From Tahibacter soli (lineage in GTDB: Bacteria; Pseudomonadota; Gammaproteobacteria; Xanthomonadales; Rhodanobacteraceae): a stretch of 64,000 bases of DNA. The notes under the pieces are model-generated. The model made no database searches and was not told the origin of the DNA. It saw nothing but the letters and a program-made list of their open reading frames with translations. The stretch is taken from the NCBI RefSeq assembly GCF_025717065.2, contig NZ_JAOVZO020000018.1:682001-746000 (forward strand), given 5' to 3'. Below, one piece after another: positions 1 to 7,922 of this stretch (position 1 is the first letter of the stretch; each line of letters begins with the position of its first letter). The position numbers and the translations under genes were made by a program.

Positions 1-46
1 GCATCTGGGGGCCGGCCTGGGCGCTGACGCAGCAGCGCGCGGCCGG

Positions 47-448
47 TCAGGACGATGCAGGAAACTCGCCGTCGACGTAGTACCAGCGGCCGTCCTCGCG
101 CACGAAGCGGCTGATCTCGTGCAGACGCTGCGCGCTGCCGCCGCCGGACCGCGACCTCGCGACGAATTCGACGGTCGCGTGGTCGGCGTCGACGACGACG
201 TGACGCTTCACCGTGAGGCCCAGCCAGCGGATCGCCGGCTGCGCGGCGAGGTTCAGCGCGGCCGGCCGCGTCGACGCGTGCCAGGTCGCGAGCAGATACG
301 GTTCCAGGCGCAGCACGTAGGCGCTGTAGCGCGAGCGCATCAGCGCCTGCGCATCGGCGGCCGGCACGCCGTCGTGCAGCGGCTGGCAGCAGCGCCAGTA
401 CGGGCGCGCGTCGCCGCAGAGGCAAAGTTCGGATTTCACGACATGCAT
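47..448 (-). CDS. YchJ-like SEC-C motif protein (UPF0225)
   Basis: This 133-aa protein opens with a cysteine-rich SEC-C type zinc motif (CLCGDARPYWRCCQPLHDG, residues 9-27), then the family stretch LMRSRYSAYVL and a WLGLTV strand, and ends in a compact alpha/beta fold. Length and order match the YchJ/UPF0225 family, whose biochemical role is not known; SEC-C motifs usually bind zinc. The ATG at 448 is chosen because it sits just before the cysteine motif; no strong ribosome site is visible. It is transcribed away from the MITE that begins 28 bp upstream. Confidence 0.85.
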   Translation of the reverse strand: MHVVKSELCLCGDARPYWRCCQPLHDGVPAADAQALMRSRYSAYVLRLEPYLLATWHASTRPAALNLAAQPAIRWLGLTVKRHVVVDADHATVEFVARSRSGGGSAQRLHEISRFVREDGRWYYVDGEFPASS

Positions 449-476
449 CGAGCGATGTTAGCGCCACATCGCGCTA

Positions 477-635
477 GTGTGGTGGTTCATAAGTACGTTG
501 AAGAAATTCCGGATGGATTTCGTCGCGAGACTAGGCGCGACGAGGAGCCGTACTGGCGGTACGGCGACGAGTTGCAACGACGTATCGCGGCGAAAGACAC
601 CGGAATTATTTAATGGTACTTATGAATCACCACAC
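477..635. mobile_element. Tc1/mariner- or IS630-type MITE with TA target duplication
   Basis: The element is 159 bp. Its two 36-bp ends (477-512 and 600-635) are inverted copies matching at 30 of 36 positions and begin GTGTGGTG. It is bordered by TA at 475-476 and TA at 636-637, the target duplication expected for IS630/Tc1-mariner transposition. It has no coding capacity for a transposase, so it is non-autonomous and would need a transposase supplied elsewhere. The interior holds further short inverted pieces. It lies 25 bp before the start codon of the phosphoribosyltransferase gene, in its likely promoter. Confidence 0.8.
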
Positions 636-662
636 TAGCATCGAAACCGTCAGGGAGATTCG

Positions 663-1211
663 ATGACCGCCGACCGCTATCGCCTGTACGACGCCGCCGA
701 CCTCGAAGCCGTCATCGACTCGATGGCGCGCCAGACCGTCGCGCTGCTCGACGGTACGCCGATAACGCTGCTCGGCATGCTGCGCCGTGGCGCGCCGCTC
801 GCACAGCGGCTGGCCGCCGCCGTGCGCCGCTACGCACCCGACGCCGATCTCGCCTGTGCCGATCTCCTGGTCAAGCGCTACGCCGACAACCTCGAACTGC
901 TGTACCCGCAGACGCACCTGGAAGCCGCGCCCGATCTCGTGCTGCGCGGTCGCCGCGTGATCGTCGTCGACGACGTGCTGTACCAGGGCCATTCGCTGTT
1001 TCGCGTGTTCGAGTGGCTGCGCACGCAGGACGTCGCGGCGATCCACGCGGCGGCGCTCGTCGACCGTTAGCGCCACCTCGTGCCGGTGCGCGCCGACATC
1101 GTCGGCGTCACGCTGAAGATCGCACCGGGTGATGTGATCGAATGCAACGTGCCGCCGTACGAAGAAGCGTTCGCGATCGACCTGTGGCGGCCGGGCGCGT
1201 CCGGCGGCTGA
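663..1211 (+). pseudogene. PyrR-type phosphoribosyltransferase interrupted by an amber codon
   Basis: The first open segment (663-1070, 135 aa) carries the type I phosphoribosyltransferase PRPP loop VIVVDDVLYQGHSL at residues 99-112 and ends LVDR. A TAG at 1068-1070 stops it, but the same frame continues for 46 sense codons (starting RHLVPVRADIVGV) to TGA at 1209-1211. That continuation looks like the normal C-terminal strand region of PyrR-like enzymes, which follows a conserved VDR motif. The intact product would be about 182 aa. The loss would remove the final strands of the fold. This could be a recent nonsense mutation, suppressed amber readthrough, or a sequencing error. A MITE sits directly upstream, which also hints at loss of expression. 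Confidence 0.75.
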
Positions 1212-1343
1212 TACCCGCACAAACCATGCGCCGACGCACTCTGAATCTTCCGAGGCGCCGATGCGCCAGTTTCCGATTCGCATACGCCGCGGGTCGCGTT
1301 TAGCGTCGATGTCGCGTCGGCTCGACGCGTCACGGATGGCGTC

Positions 1344-1671
1344 ATGGAATTGCAGGAAGCTTCGTGGTTTCGGCGGCGTTGCAAGATCGCCGGGGGATTC
1401 AGCGCACTGCTGACCCTGTCGCTCGCCGCACACGCCCAATCGCCACCCGATCCGCCCACGCTGCGCGGCAGTGCGAGCGTCCCCGCCTATGTCGAATACG
1501 ACAAAAAGGTGCGGGTGTCCGAGCAGCTCTCGCCGCTCACCAAATGGAAAGCCCTTGGCGGGCGATCCCGAGTTGAGCGGCGCTCAGCAAAAATTAGTAG
1601 ATCAGAACAAGTCCGCCATAAGGTCTGCTGTGAACAAAATCGGCCGCTGGCTCAAGTTCAAGGGTGAGTAG
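1344..1671 (+). pseudogene. RHS-type polymorphic toxin remnant: N-terminus joined to a tip fragment
   Basis: Starting at ATG 1344, one frame encodes a signal peptide (residues about 12-32, ending AHAQ) followed by a segment with YVEYDKKVRVSEQLSPL. This resembles, from memory, the mature N-terminus of RHS/YD-repeat proteins in this bacterial order. Near 1545-1560 the coding sense moves to the next frame, which continues PLAGDPELSGAQQKLVDQ and ends WLKFKGE at 1671. The long repeat core expected between these parts is missing. The simplest reading is an internal deletion plus frameshift that left the secretion end and the last residues of a toxic tip. The function is lost, and the RHS assignment is inferred from short segments. 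Confidence 0.45.
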
Positions 1672-1694
1672 AATGCTATCCAAGGCTTGTTTTT

Positions 1695-1946
1695 TTGGGC
1701 GGAGGCGCGAGGATGCCAAGTGGAATTTTCTCCGATAAAGAGAAGGCAGAAGAGTGGATAGCATCGAATCGCCTGACGGGCCTTCTGTCCGGATTTCCAG
1801 TCGACATGGGAGTTCTGGATTGGGCGATTCGCTGCGCAGGCTTCAACCCGCCAGACGAGAAACGAACGGATCCGTCATATGTGGCAAGATTCACATCGGG
1901 AGCAGTCGAGCATTTTCACTTCGAAAACGGCAATCGAGTTGCTTGA
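1695..1946 (+). CDS. DUF7710-like small protein, possible orphan immunity protein
   Basis: The product contains MPSGIFSDKEKAEEWI, then RLTGLLSGFPVDMGVLDWA and ends near EHFHFENG, which follows the pattern I recall for DUF7710 proteins. Many of these sit beside RHS or contact-dependent toxins. The usual family N-terminus would be a few residues longer; here only TTG 1695 or ATG 1713 is available in frame. A run of seven T (1690-1696) just before it could mark a frameshift that removed the native start. It follows the RHS remnant by 23 bp, so an orphan immunity role is plausible but unproven. Local GC is lower than in neighbouring genes. Confidence 0.5.
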   Translation: MGGGARMPSGIFSDKEKAEEWIASNRLTGLLSGFPVDMGVLDWAIRCAGFNPPDEKRTDPSYVARFTSGAVEHFHFENGNRVA

Positions 1947-2351
1947 TCAAGCGCTTGCGACAAGTGTAAATCGAGGCCGGCGCAGCCAATTTGGACAGAC
2001 GGACGGACATTCGGATATTCAAAGATTTCAAAATGGCAGGGCCATGATCGATTTCGATCCTGAAAAGTGACCGCGGAGGAATGACTAGCGCTGCTGACTT
2101 GGCAAACGAACTCGTCGCGTTCCATCCCCGAGACGTGCAAGGCGCATTCATTGTCGATAGTTACAGGAGCGGCGCTGGAGAACCGTATAGCGTGCTCGCT
2201 CATGGTGCGAACTCGGCCCTCCACCTGCAAAGTTGCTTTTCGTCCAAGTGATGGCGCAGGAAACCGGATCACCGGACCCTCAGCGCCGGGAGCATTGACA
2301 CGAAATGTAAGCCCGGGGTCGACGTGCGCGAAAGACTTGGGAATGTGCACA
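1947..2351. other. Low-GC accessory stretch with broken reading frames
   Basis: No full gene is convincing here. A fragment ending FQNGRAMIDFDPEK stops at 2070, and a 56-codon frame at 2081-2251 is listed separately. Frames shift repeatedly and GC is lower than in the surrounding genes. The simplest account is further debris of toxin tips or immunity genes behind the RHS remnant. No terminator or repeat was seen. Confidence 0.35.
2081..2251 (+). CDS. Possible short hypothetical ORF in accessory stretch
   Basis: This 56-codon frame starts MTSAADLANELVAFHPRD and stops at TGA 2249-2251. GGAGGA lies directly before the ATG, closer than is normal. It is too short for the ORF cutoff usually applied, and no family is recognised. 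It may be the start of a gene broken by a frameshift, since the downstream frame also shows protein-like composition. Confidence 0.2.
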   Translation: MTSAADLANELVAFHPRDVQGAFIVDSYRSGAGEPYSVLAHGANSALHLQSCFSSK

Positions 2352-2957
2352 TCAACGATAGAAATTCGCACGCCCGTCCGACGGCACCCGCACGCGAAAC
2401 GCGAGGCTGATGCGCGGGCCGACGCTCTCGTCGGTCTTCGGTATTCCGTGGTCGTAGTGCAGCTGCGTCTCGTAGCTCATGACGAGCAGGCTGCCCGGTT
2501 CGAGATCGACGTGCAGCACGCGGCGCGGCGGCGCCTTCGCGCGGATCGTCATGCGCCGCGTCGATCCGAGCGAAATCAGCGCGATCGGCTTGTCCTTGCG
2601 CAATTCGTTGAGATGGTCGTTGTGCGGCGCGACGCTGTCGCGGCCGTCGCGGTAGAAGTTGAGACCGACGCTCGAGAACGTCACGCCGGTCGCCGCGCGC
2701 ACGGCGGCGTCGGCCTCGCGCAGCGGCGCGAGCAGGTTCGCGTCGTCGAGCCGGAAACCCGCGACGAGGCGCGGCACGTCGACCTCGCGCTCGTACATCA
2801 TGCGCCGCTCGCTGCGCCATTCGACGCGTTCGCGCAGTTCGTCGAACCACGCCGCGGCGCGCGCGGCGTCGATCAGCTCCGGCGTGTACGTGACGCGGCC
2901 GAGCGGCCCGTCGGTCAGGACGTCGTCGCCGCGTTCGAATAGTCCGAGCTGACCCAT
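2352..2957 (-). CDS. AlkB-like 2-oxoglutarate/Fe(II) dioxygenase
   Basis: The 201-aa protein has the AlkB layout: NFYRDGRDSVAPHNDH gives the iron ligands H112 and D114, the third histidine is H170 in HYDHGIP, and R182 with R188 (PRISLAFR) fit the 2-oxoglutarate-binding arginine pattern. Enzymes of this group remove alkyl groups from DNA or RNA bases by oxidation. Length is typical for short bacterial AlkB homologues. It stands alone on the minus strand. The exact substrate cannot be read from the sequence. Confidence 0.9.
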   Translation of the reverse strand: MGQLGLFERGDDVLTDGPLGRVTYTPELIDAARAAAWFDELRERVEWRSERRMMYEREVDVPRLVAGFRLDDANLLAPLREADAAVRAATGVTFSSVGLNFYRDGRDSVAPHNDHLNELRKDKPIALISLGSTRRMTIRAKAPPRRVLHVDLEPGSLLVMSYETQLHYDHGIPKTDESVGPRISLAFRVRVPSDGRANFYR

Positions 2958-3057
2958 CGCCGTCGCCTCGCGCTCCCGAAAGCCGTATCGGTAGCGCGGC
3001 GGCGTCTCACCGATTCGGACGCTGCCGACATCGATGCGGCCCGCGGATTTTCAACCG

Positions 3058-3255
3058 TCAGGCGGGCCGGCCGCCCAGGAGGCGCGCCGGCAGGAACACG
3101 ATCGCGGCGAAAAACGCGAGCACGCCGCCGACGGCGATGCCGACGATGCGGAACGGCAACAGCAGCAGCCACACGATCGGATACAGCACCAGCGCCAGCA
3201 GCGCGAGCGGCCAGCACAGCACGAAAAGGATCAGCCAGGCCAGAAAACCGAGCAT
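3058..3255 (-). CDS. Small hydrophobic inner-membrane protein
   Basis: The 65-aa product is almost entirely hydrophobic, with about two membrane helices (roughly residues 3-33 and 35-58) and a short basic end ARLLGGRPA. AAGGAG lies 6 nt before the ATG at 3255, which supports the start. No function is known to me. The strong ribosome site argues that it is a real gene. Confidence 0.65.
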   Translation of the reverse strand: MLGFLAWLILFVLCWPLALLALVLYPIVWLLLLPFRIVGIAVGGVLAFFAAIVFLPARLLGGRPA

Positions 3256-3345
3256 GTCGAACTCCTTGCAGCGACGAGAGCAGTGTGCGGCGGCGGCCCC
3301 GACGGCGCATGTGTCGGAAGTGGAATGTCGGAGGTCACCCTGTCG

Positions 3346-4056
3346 TCAGTACCAGATCGCGCGCCGCAAACCGTCGGCGTCGAATTCCGGCGGGTCGGGC
3401 AGCGAAACGGCCGTGCCGGCCGCGATGCGTTCGGCCGACCACAACGCGGCGAGCGCGTCGTACAGGTCGTCGATGCCGGCCCGCCGTCGCGGCAATGCGT
3501 CCGCCAGCGCGTCGAGGGCATCCGCGCCGAAGTGCGCCGCGAGCAGCGCGCGGCGGATCTTCGCGCCGTCCGGCGTGTGCTTGCTGGCGGCTATCGCCTT
3601 TCCCGCGATCTGCGCGAACGACACTTCCGGGTGAATCTCGTACACGACCGCGCGCGAGCGCGCCGACGCGAGCAGCGCGCGCCGCCATTGCGCGATCTTC
3701 GCGTACAGGCCGAACGACTGCGCGCCGACGCCGCGCGCGTCGATCGCACGGCGCCGGCGATCGGCGTCGACGCGCGTCGGCGCATCCACGATCGCGCGCA
3801 GCGGCGTCGAAAACACGCTCGACGACCGGCCTGCGCCAAGACGCCGGCGCGCGAGCGTATCGGCCTCGCGCGGACCGTGATCGGACAGGCCCAGCGGCAG
3901 GTCGAGCGCGATCGCGGTCGCATCGGCGCACGCGGCGAGCAGTGCCGTCGCGTCGTCGAACACGTTCAATCGCAACGGCGCATCGGGCGATGCGCGCACG
4001 ACGGCGAGCCACGCGTTGCGGCAGCCGTCGACGCCGACGAGCATCGGTGCGCGCAT
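3346..4056 (-). CDS. DUF429 family protein
   Basis: The 236-aa protein begins MRAPMLVGVDGCRNAW, the RNase H-like nucleotide-binding opening of DUF429 proteins, followed by IALDLPLGL and SVFSTPLRAIVDA. These match the family's conserved blocks around acidic residues. Function is not established; the fold suggests nuclease or ATPase-like chemistry. The ATG at 4056 lies 2 nt after the stop of the upstream EF-hand gene, so the two are likely translated from one message. Confidence 0.8.
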   Translation of the reverse strand: MRAPMLVGVDGCRNAWLAVVRASPDAPLRLNVFDDATALLAACADATAIALDLPLGLSDHGPREADTLARRRLGAGRSSSVFSTPLRAIVDAPTRVDADRRRRAIDARGVGAQSFGLYAKIAQWRRALLASARSRAVVYEIHPEVSFAQIAGKAIAASKHTPDGAKIRRALLAAHFGADALDALADALPRRRAGIDDLYDALAALWSAERIAAGTAVSLPDPPEFDADGLRRAIWY

Positions 4057-4058
4057 CG

Positions 4059-4406
4059 TCAGCCGGGCGGCTCGCCGAGTTCCTTCGCGTCGAGCACGCC
4101 GTCGCGGTTGCGGTCCTGCCGGCCGAACGCGGCCTTGAGGTTGCGCAGGCGGCTCTTGAGCGTCACCGGCGCGGTGTTCGGTCCGACCGTGCCTTCGGGA
4201 AACTCGTCGAGATCGAGGATATCGTTGCGGTTGCGGTCCATCGCGCGAAACCCGGCCAGCAGGTAGTCCTGGTATTCGCCGAGGCTGACCTTGCCGTCGC
4301 CGTTCGCGTCCATGTCGGCGAGGTACTCCGACGTCGTCGCGGCGCCGAAAGCGCCGGCGGCGGGCGACAGTGCGAGCAGCGCGGCGAGGGCGAGTCGGAC
4401 AGGCAT
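4059..4406 (-). CDS. Exported EF-hand calcium-binding protein
   Basis: A signal peptide (residues about 1-22) precedes three EF-hand-like loops: DMDANGDGKVSLGE, DRNRNDILDLDEF and DRNRDGVLDAKEL. The first and third have the spacing D-x-D-x-D/N-G of calcium loops; the second lacks the usual glycine. The protein is 115 aa and probably periplasmic. It is first in a short minus-strand pair with the DUF429 gene. A role in calcium binding or buffering is inferred from the loops alone. Confidence 0.8.
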   Translation of the reverse strand: MPVRLALAALLALSPAAGAFGAATTSEYLADMDANGDGKVSLGEYQDYLLAGFRAMDRNRNDILDLDEFPEGTVGPNTAPVTLKSRLRNLKAAFGRQDRNRDGVLDAKELGEPPG

Positions 4407-4440
4407 CGGCGCACGATATCAGATCGCCGCAACGCGCTCG

Positions 4441-4480
4441 TTGCACGCAATTACTTGACCGAGGCAACTAATTGACCGAA
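4441..4480. promoter_or_regulatory. Divergent promoter region with repeated TTGACCGA boxes
   Basis: The region between the divergent EF-hand and MarR-GNAT genes contains the palindrome TTGCACGCAA (4441-4450). It also holds two copies of TTGACCGA, starting at 4455 and 4473, 18 bp apart. Each TTGACC resembles a -35 hexamer, and the repeat spacing is close to two helical turns. This could be the operator of the adjacent MarR-domain protein. Confidence 0.35.
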
Positions 4481-4509
4481 CCTCGCACGGCCCCCGACAG
4501 AGCCTCGCC

Positions 4510-5427
4510 ATGCACCCGGCCGACGAACGCATCGCCGCGATACGCGCATTCAACCGCTACTACACGAAGCGCGTCGGCGCGCTCGACCAGAGCCTCTACG
4601 ACAGCCCGTTCACCTTGACCCAGGTACGCGTGCTGTACGAAATCGCGCAGCGCGAACGGCCCGTGGCGAGCGACCTCGTCGCGGCGCTCGGCCTCGACGC
4701 GGGATATCTGAGCCGCCTGATCGCCGGATTCGAACGCCAGGGACTCGTCGCGCGCACGCCGTCGTCCGACGACGCGCGCCGGCGCGAACTGGCGCTGACG
4801 CGCAAGGGCGCGGCGACGTTCGGCGCGCTCGTCGCGAGCGCCGACCGCGACGCCGCCGCACTGCTCGGCGCGCTGGCCGAAGACGACCAGCGCCGGCTCG
4901 TCGACGCGATCGCGACGGTGCGCAAAGGCTTCGGCGACGCGCCCGGCGAACCGGTGACGCTGCGCGAACCGCGGCCCGGCGATCTCGGCTGGGTCGTCGA
5001 GCGCCACGGCGCGCTGTATGCGAGCGAATACGGCTATTCGGCGGCGTTCGAGGCGCTGGTCGCGCGTATCGCGGCCGACTGGCTCGACGGCCACGACCCG
5101 GCCTGCGAACGCGGCTTCATCGCCGAACGCGGCGGCGCGCGGCTCGGCTGCGTCTTCGTCGTGAAGAAATCGCCGCACGTCGCGAAGCTGCGCATGCTGC
5201 TGATCGAACCGGCCGCGCGCGGCCTGGGCCTCGGCCGCCGGCTCGTCGACGAATGCGTGGCGTTCGCGCGCGCGGCAGGCTACCGGCGCATGGTGCTGTG
5301 GACGCACAGCCAGCTCGACGCGGCGCGGCACATCTACGAACGCGCCGGTTTCGTACGCGTCGCCAGCGCGCCGAACAGCGACTTCGGCCACGAACTCGTC
5401 GACGAAACCTGGGAAATGGACCTGTAA
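4510..5427 (+). CDS. MarR-GNAT fusion: bifunctional regulator / N-acetyltransferase
   Basis: The 305-aa protein joins a MarR winged-helix domain (residues about 1-145; FTLTQVRVLYEIAQRERPVA, recognition helix LDAGYLSRLIAGFERQGLV) to a GNAT domain (about 150-305) with the acetyl-CoA loop RGLGLGRRLVDECV. Fusions of this order are common in proteobacteria; the acetyltransferase half may sense or modify the regulator's ligand. It faces the EF-hand gene divergently and converges with the P-II gene, 2 nt between stop codons. Confidence 0.9.
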   Translation: MHPADERIAAIRAFNRYYTKRVGALDQSLYDSPFTLTQVRVLYEIAQRERPVASDLVAALGLDAGYLSRLIAGFERQGLVARTPSSDDARRRELALTRKGAATFGALVASADRDAAALLGALAEDDQRRLVDAIATVRKGFGDAPGEPVTLREPRPGDLGWVVERHGALYASEYGYSAAFEALVARIAADWLDGHDPACERGFIAERGGARLGCVFVVKKSPHVAKLRMLLIEPAARGLGLGRRLVDECVAFARAAGYRRMVLWTHSQLDAARHIYERAGFVRVASAPNSDFGHELVDETWEMDL

Positions 5428-5429
5428 CG

Positions 5430-5801
<372 letters not shown>

Positions 5802-5929
5802 CTATAGCGGACGTGGCCGTGCCGTCCTACCGACTCGGAAATTTCCTAGGCGAGGATGCGCGTTTCGCTGAGGCGCCGTGTCACGAACCACGGGTAGAAT
5901 CGCTGGCGCAACGCGACGGGGTGAACGCA

Positions 5930-6187
5930 ATGATCGACGTAAGCAGCATCGACGAACTGGCGCGCCGGCTGGCCGAGCTGGTTCCTGCCGGCATCAGCGA
6001 GGCCAAGGCCGACCTGACCGACAATTTCCGCGACACCCTGCGCGCCGGGATGCGCAAGCTCGACCTCGTCACGCGCGACGAATTCGACGTGCAGCGCTGC
6101 GTGTTGCTGCGCACGCGCGAGAAGGTCGAAGCGCTCGAAGCGCGCGTCGCGCAGCTCGAACAGCTGCTGCAGACCCAGCGCCACTGA
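5930..6187 (+). CDS. ubiK: Ubiquinone biosynthesis accessory factor UbiK
   Basis: The 85-aa protein starts MIDVSSIDELARRLAELVPA and continues with a predicted amphipathic helix, then FDVQRCVLLRTREKVEALEARVAQLEQLL, a coiled coil. This is the BMFP/YqiC layout of UbiK, a trimeric factor that helps assemble the soluble Ubi complex. ATG 5930 is taken as the start; an in-frame GTG at 5921 is an alternative that would add three residues. Confidence 0.85.
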   Translation: MIDVSSIDELARRLAELVPAGISEAKADLTDNFRDTLRAGMRKLDLVTRDEFDVQRCVLLRTREKVEALEARVAQLEQLLQTQRH

Positions 6188-6374
6188 TCCGGCGTCGCGC
6201 GCATCGCGCGACGCGTACCGACTGCCGACGGGCCGCGCTCCACTTCCCCTTTGACGGGGCGGGGCCGGACCTTTGTCGCCGCTCGACCGAGCGCCGGCAC
6301 GGCTGCGCTTGGACACCGCCGCGGGCTCGCCCGCGACGGACCCGGCCACGGACGGCCACCGCTTCGATACCCGC

Positions 6375-7217
6375 TCACAGCCGCGCGCCCGCCGGCCCGA
6401 CTCGCTGCCCGACGCCGGCCGGCGGATCGACCGCAACGACGCGGCAGGCGATCGGCAGGCCGAGCAGGCCCCGCAGCAGCGACAGGTAGCGCAGGTCGGC
6501 GGCGTCGGGTTCCTTGCGCACGACGACGACGAGGCGCAACGCCGGCGTTTCGTCGAGATCGCTCAGATAGTGCCTCACGAGGCGGTCGAGCGAGCGGCGC
6601 AGCGCCGTGCGCGGATCGAGTTCGGTACGAATCTGGAACGCGTACGTCGTGTCGTGATCGCGCAGCAGCACGTCGGCGTCCGCCGTGTCGAAGTCGATAC
6701 GCGCGTGCGGATGCGCCGCACGCAACTGGTCGACGAGCCGCCGGCGCATTGCCGCGTGCTCGGGCGAACGCGGCGGCGCCGGTCCGATGTCCTCGCCGAC
6801 GCCATGCAGCTGGTAGCGATGCAGCCGCATCACGACGTCGTCTTCGGCGGCGAACGCGTCGCTCGGATAGCGCCGGATGTCGCCGAACCGGAAACGCACG
6901 TTGAACGCGGCACCGTCGGCCGGCACGGCACCGTCGCCATGCGTCGCCAGCCAGCCGTATTGCGCGAGCGCCGCGCGGGCCGCCAGCGCATGCGATTCGT
7001 GCAGGCACTCCACACCGGCGAGCCGGGCGACATAGCGTCGCCGCCTGTCGGCTTCGACGACGAACAGCGTGGCGTCGAACGGCCGTCCGCCGCGCAGCAG
7101 TCGGCGGCGGCTTTTTTCGACGCTGCGCAGGTACGCGTAGCGCCAGCCGTCGATCTGCAGGCCGGCGTGAAACACGTCGCCTTCGTCGGCGGCGTCGATA
7201 CGAGCGAGATAGTGCAT
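6375..7217 (-). CDS. Hypothetical protein, possibly with a nuclease-like C-terminal fold
   Basis: No family is recognised for this 280-aa protein. It starts MHYLARIDAADEGDVFHAGL (ATG 7217, chosen because protein-like composition begins here). The first half is arginine-rich with mixed alpha/beta character. In the second half, RIDFDTADADVLLRDHDT followed by YAFQIRTEL resembles the D...(E/Q)xK spacing of PD-(D/E)XK enzymes, but the lysine is replaced by arginine, so this is only a hint. It lies 114 bp downstream of the monooxygenase-like gene on the same strand, beyond a terminator. Confidence 0.6.
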   Translation of the reverse strand: MHYLARIDAADEGDVFHAGLQIDGWRYAYLRSVEKSRRRLLRGGRPFDATLFVVEADRRRRYVARLAGVECLHESHALAARAALAQYGWLATHGDGAVPADGAAFNVRFRFGDIRRYPSDAFAAEDDVVMRLHRYQLHGVGEDIGPAPPRSPEHAAMRRRLVDQLRAAHPHARIDFDTADADVLLRDHDTTYAFQIRTELDPRTALRRSLDRLVRHYLSDLDETPALRLVVVVRKEPDAADLRYLSLLRGLLGLPIACRVVAVDPPAGVGQRVGPAGARL

Positions 7218-7295
7218 TGCGGGCTCCGTTGCTGCGATTGGCGGAGCCCCCGGTCGACGAATAGCTTTGTCGATTTGTACCTTCCGTGCAATAGG

Positions 7296-7328
7296 AAAAA
7301 TCCGGCACGCGCATCGGCGCACGCCGGA
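7296..7328 (-). terminator. Intrinsic terminator after the monooxygenase-like gene
   Basis: Read on the minus strand, a 12-bp stem (outer arm TCCGGC/GCCGGA, inner arm with two G-U pairs) closes a CGAT loop and is followed by five U residues. It begins 4 nt past the stop codon at 7332. Confidence 0.75.
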
Positions 7329-7331
7329 TCT

Positions 7332-7640
7332 TCAGGCGACCGCGGCGACCGATGCGGCTTCGGCTTGCGTGATCCACCGGTCGCGCGGCTTTTCGAGCAG
7401 CGGCAGCAGCCGGGCGATGACGTCGGAATCCTTGTACAGCTCGCGGATGCGGTCGGCGTGTTCGCGGCTCGCCCAGACGCCGAGCGCAATGACATGCCCC
7501 GGCGCATCGACGTCGAACAGCAGCTCGTGCGACACGTAGCCGTCGAAGCGGCGCATGTCTTCCCAGATGCGGCGTGTCAGCGCAAGGCCTTCCGCCTCCG
7601 CGCCAGGCTTGATCCAGGTATCCCAGACGACGGTGACCAT
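7332..7640 (-). CDS. Antibiotic biosynthesis monooxygenase-like (ABM) domain protein
   Basis: The 102-aa protein has the dimeric ferredoxin-like ABM pattern: strand MVTVVWDTWIKPG, helix EGLALTRRIWEDMRRFDGYV, strand SHELLFDVDAPGHVIALGVW, and a second helix starting REHADRIRELY. Such proteins oxidise or degrade small aromatic or haem-like molecules, but many have no known substrate. AAGGAGA lies 7 nt before ATG 7640, fixing the start. A terminator follows directly, so it is a single-gene unit. Confidence 0.75.
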   Translation of the reverse strand: MVTVVWDTWIKPGAEAEGLALTRRIWEDMRRFDGYVSHELLFDVDAPGHVIALGVWASREHADRIRELYKDSDVIARLLPLLEKPRDRWITQAEAASVAAVA

Positions 7641-7922
7641 TGGTGCGTCTCCTTGCGGTTGCGGTGAGACGCAGCGTAAGCAAACGGGCTCGCACGGTCC
7701 GGAGCCGGACGGGGCGAATTTCGGGGTGCCAGTCGCGCATGCAGATTCGTCGCGCAGTCTCCGGCCGACGCCCCGCGCGACTCGTAACATCTTTTGAACA
7801 ACGATACGAGATACCTTTGTTGCGCTTTTCACAGCGCGGCGATTTGTTCGCGCACGCCACGCCGTCCTCGGTATCACCGCGGCTCGCCACACCGCCGCGG
7901 CCACCCCAACGAGGACTCGACC

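Noticed and set aside
1-46. Possible end of a neighbouring gene
   Set aside because: Too short to support; no recognisable coding pattern.
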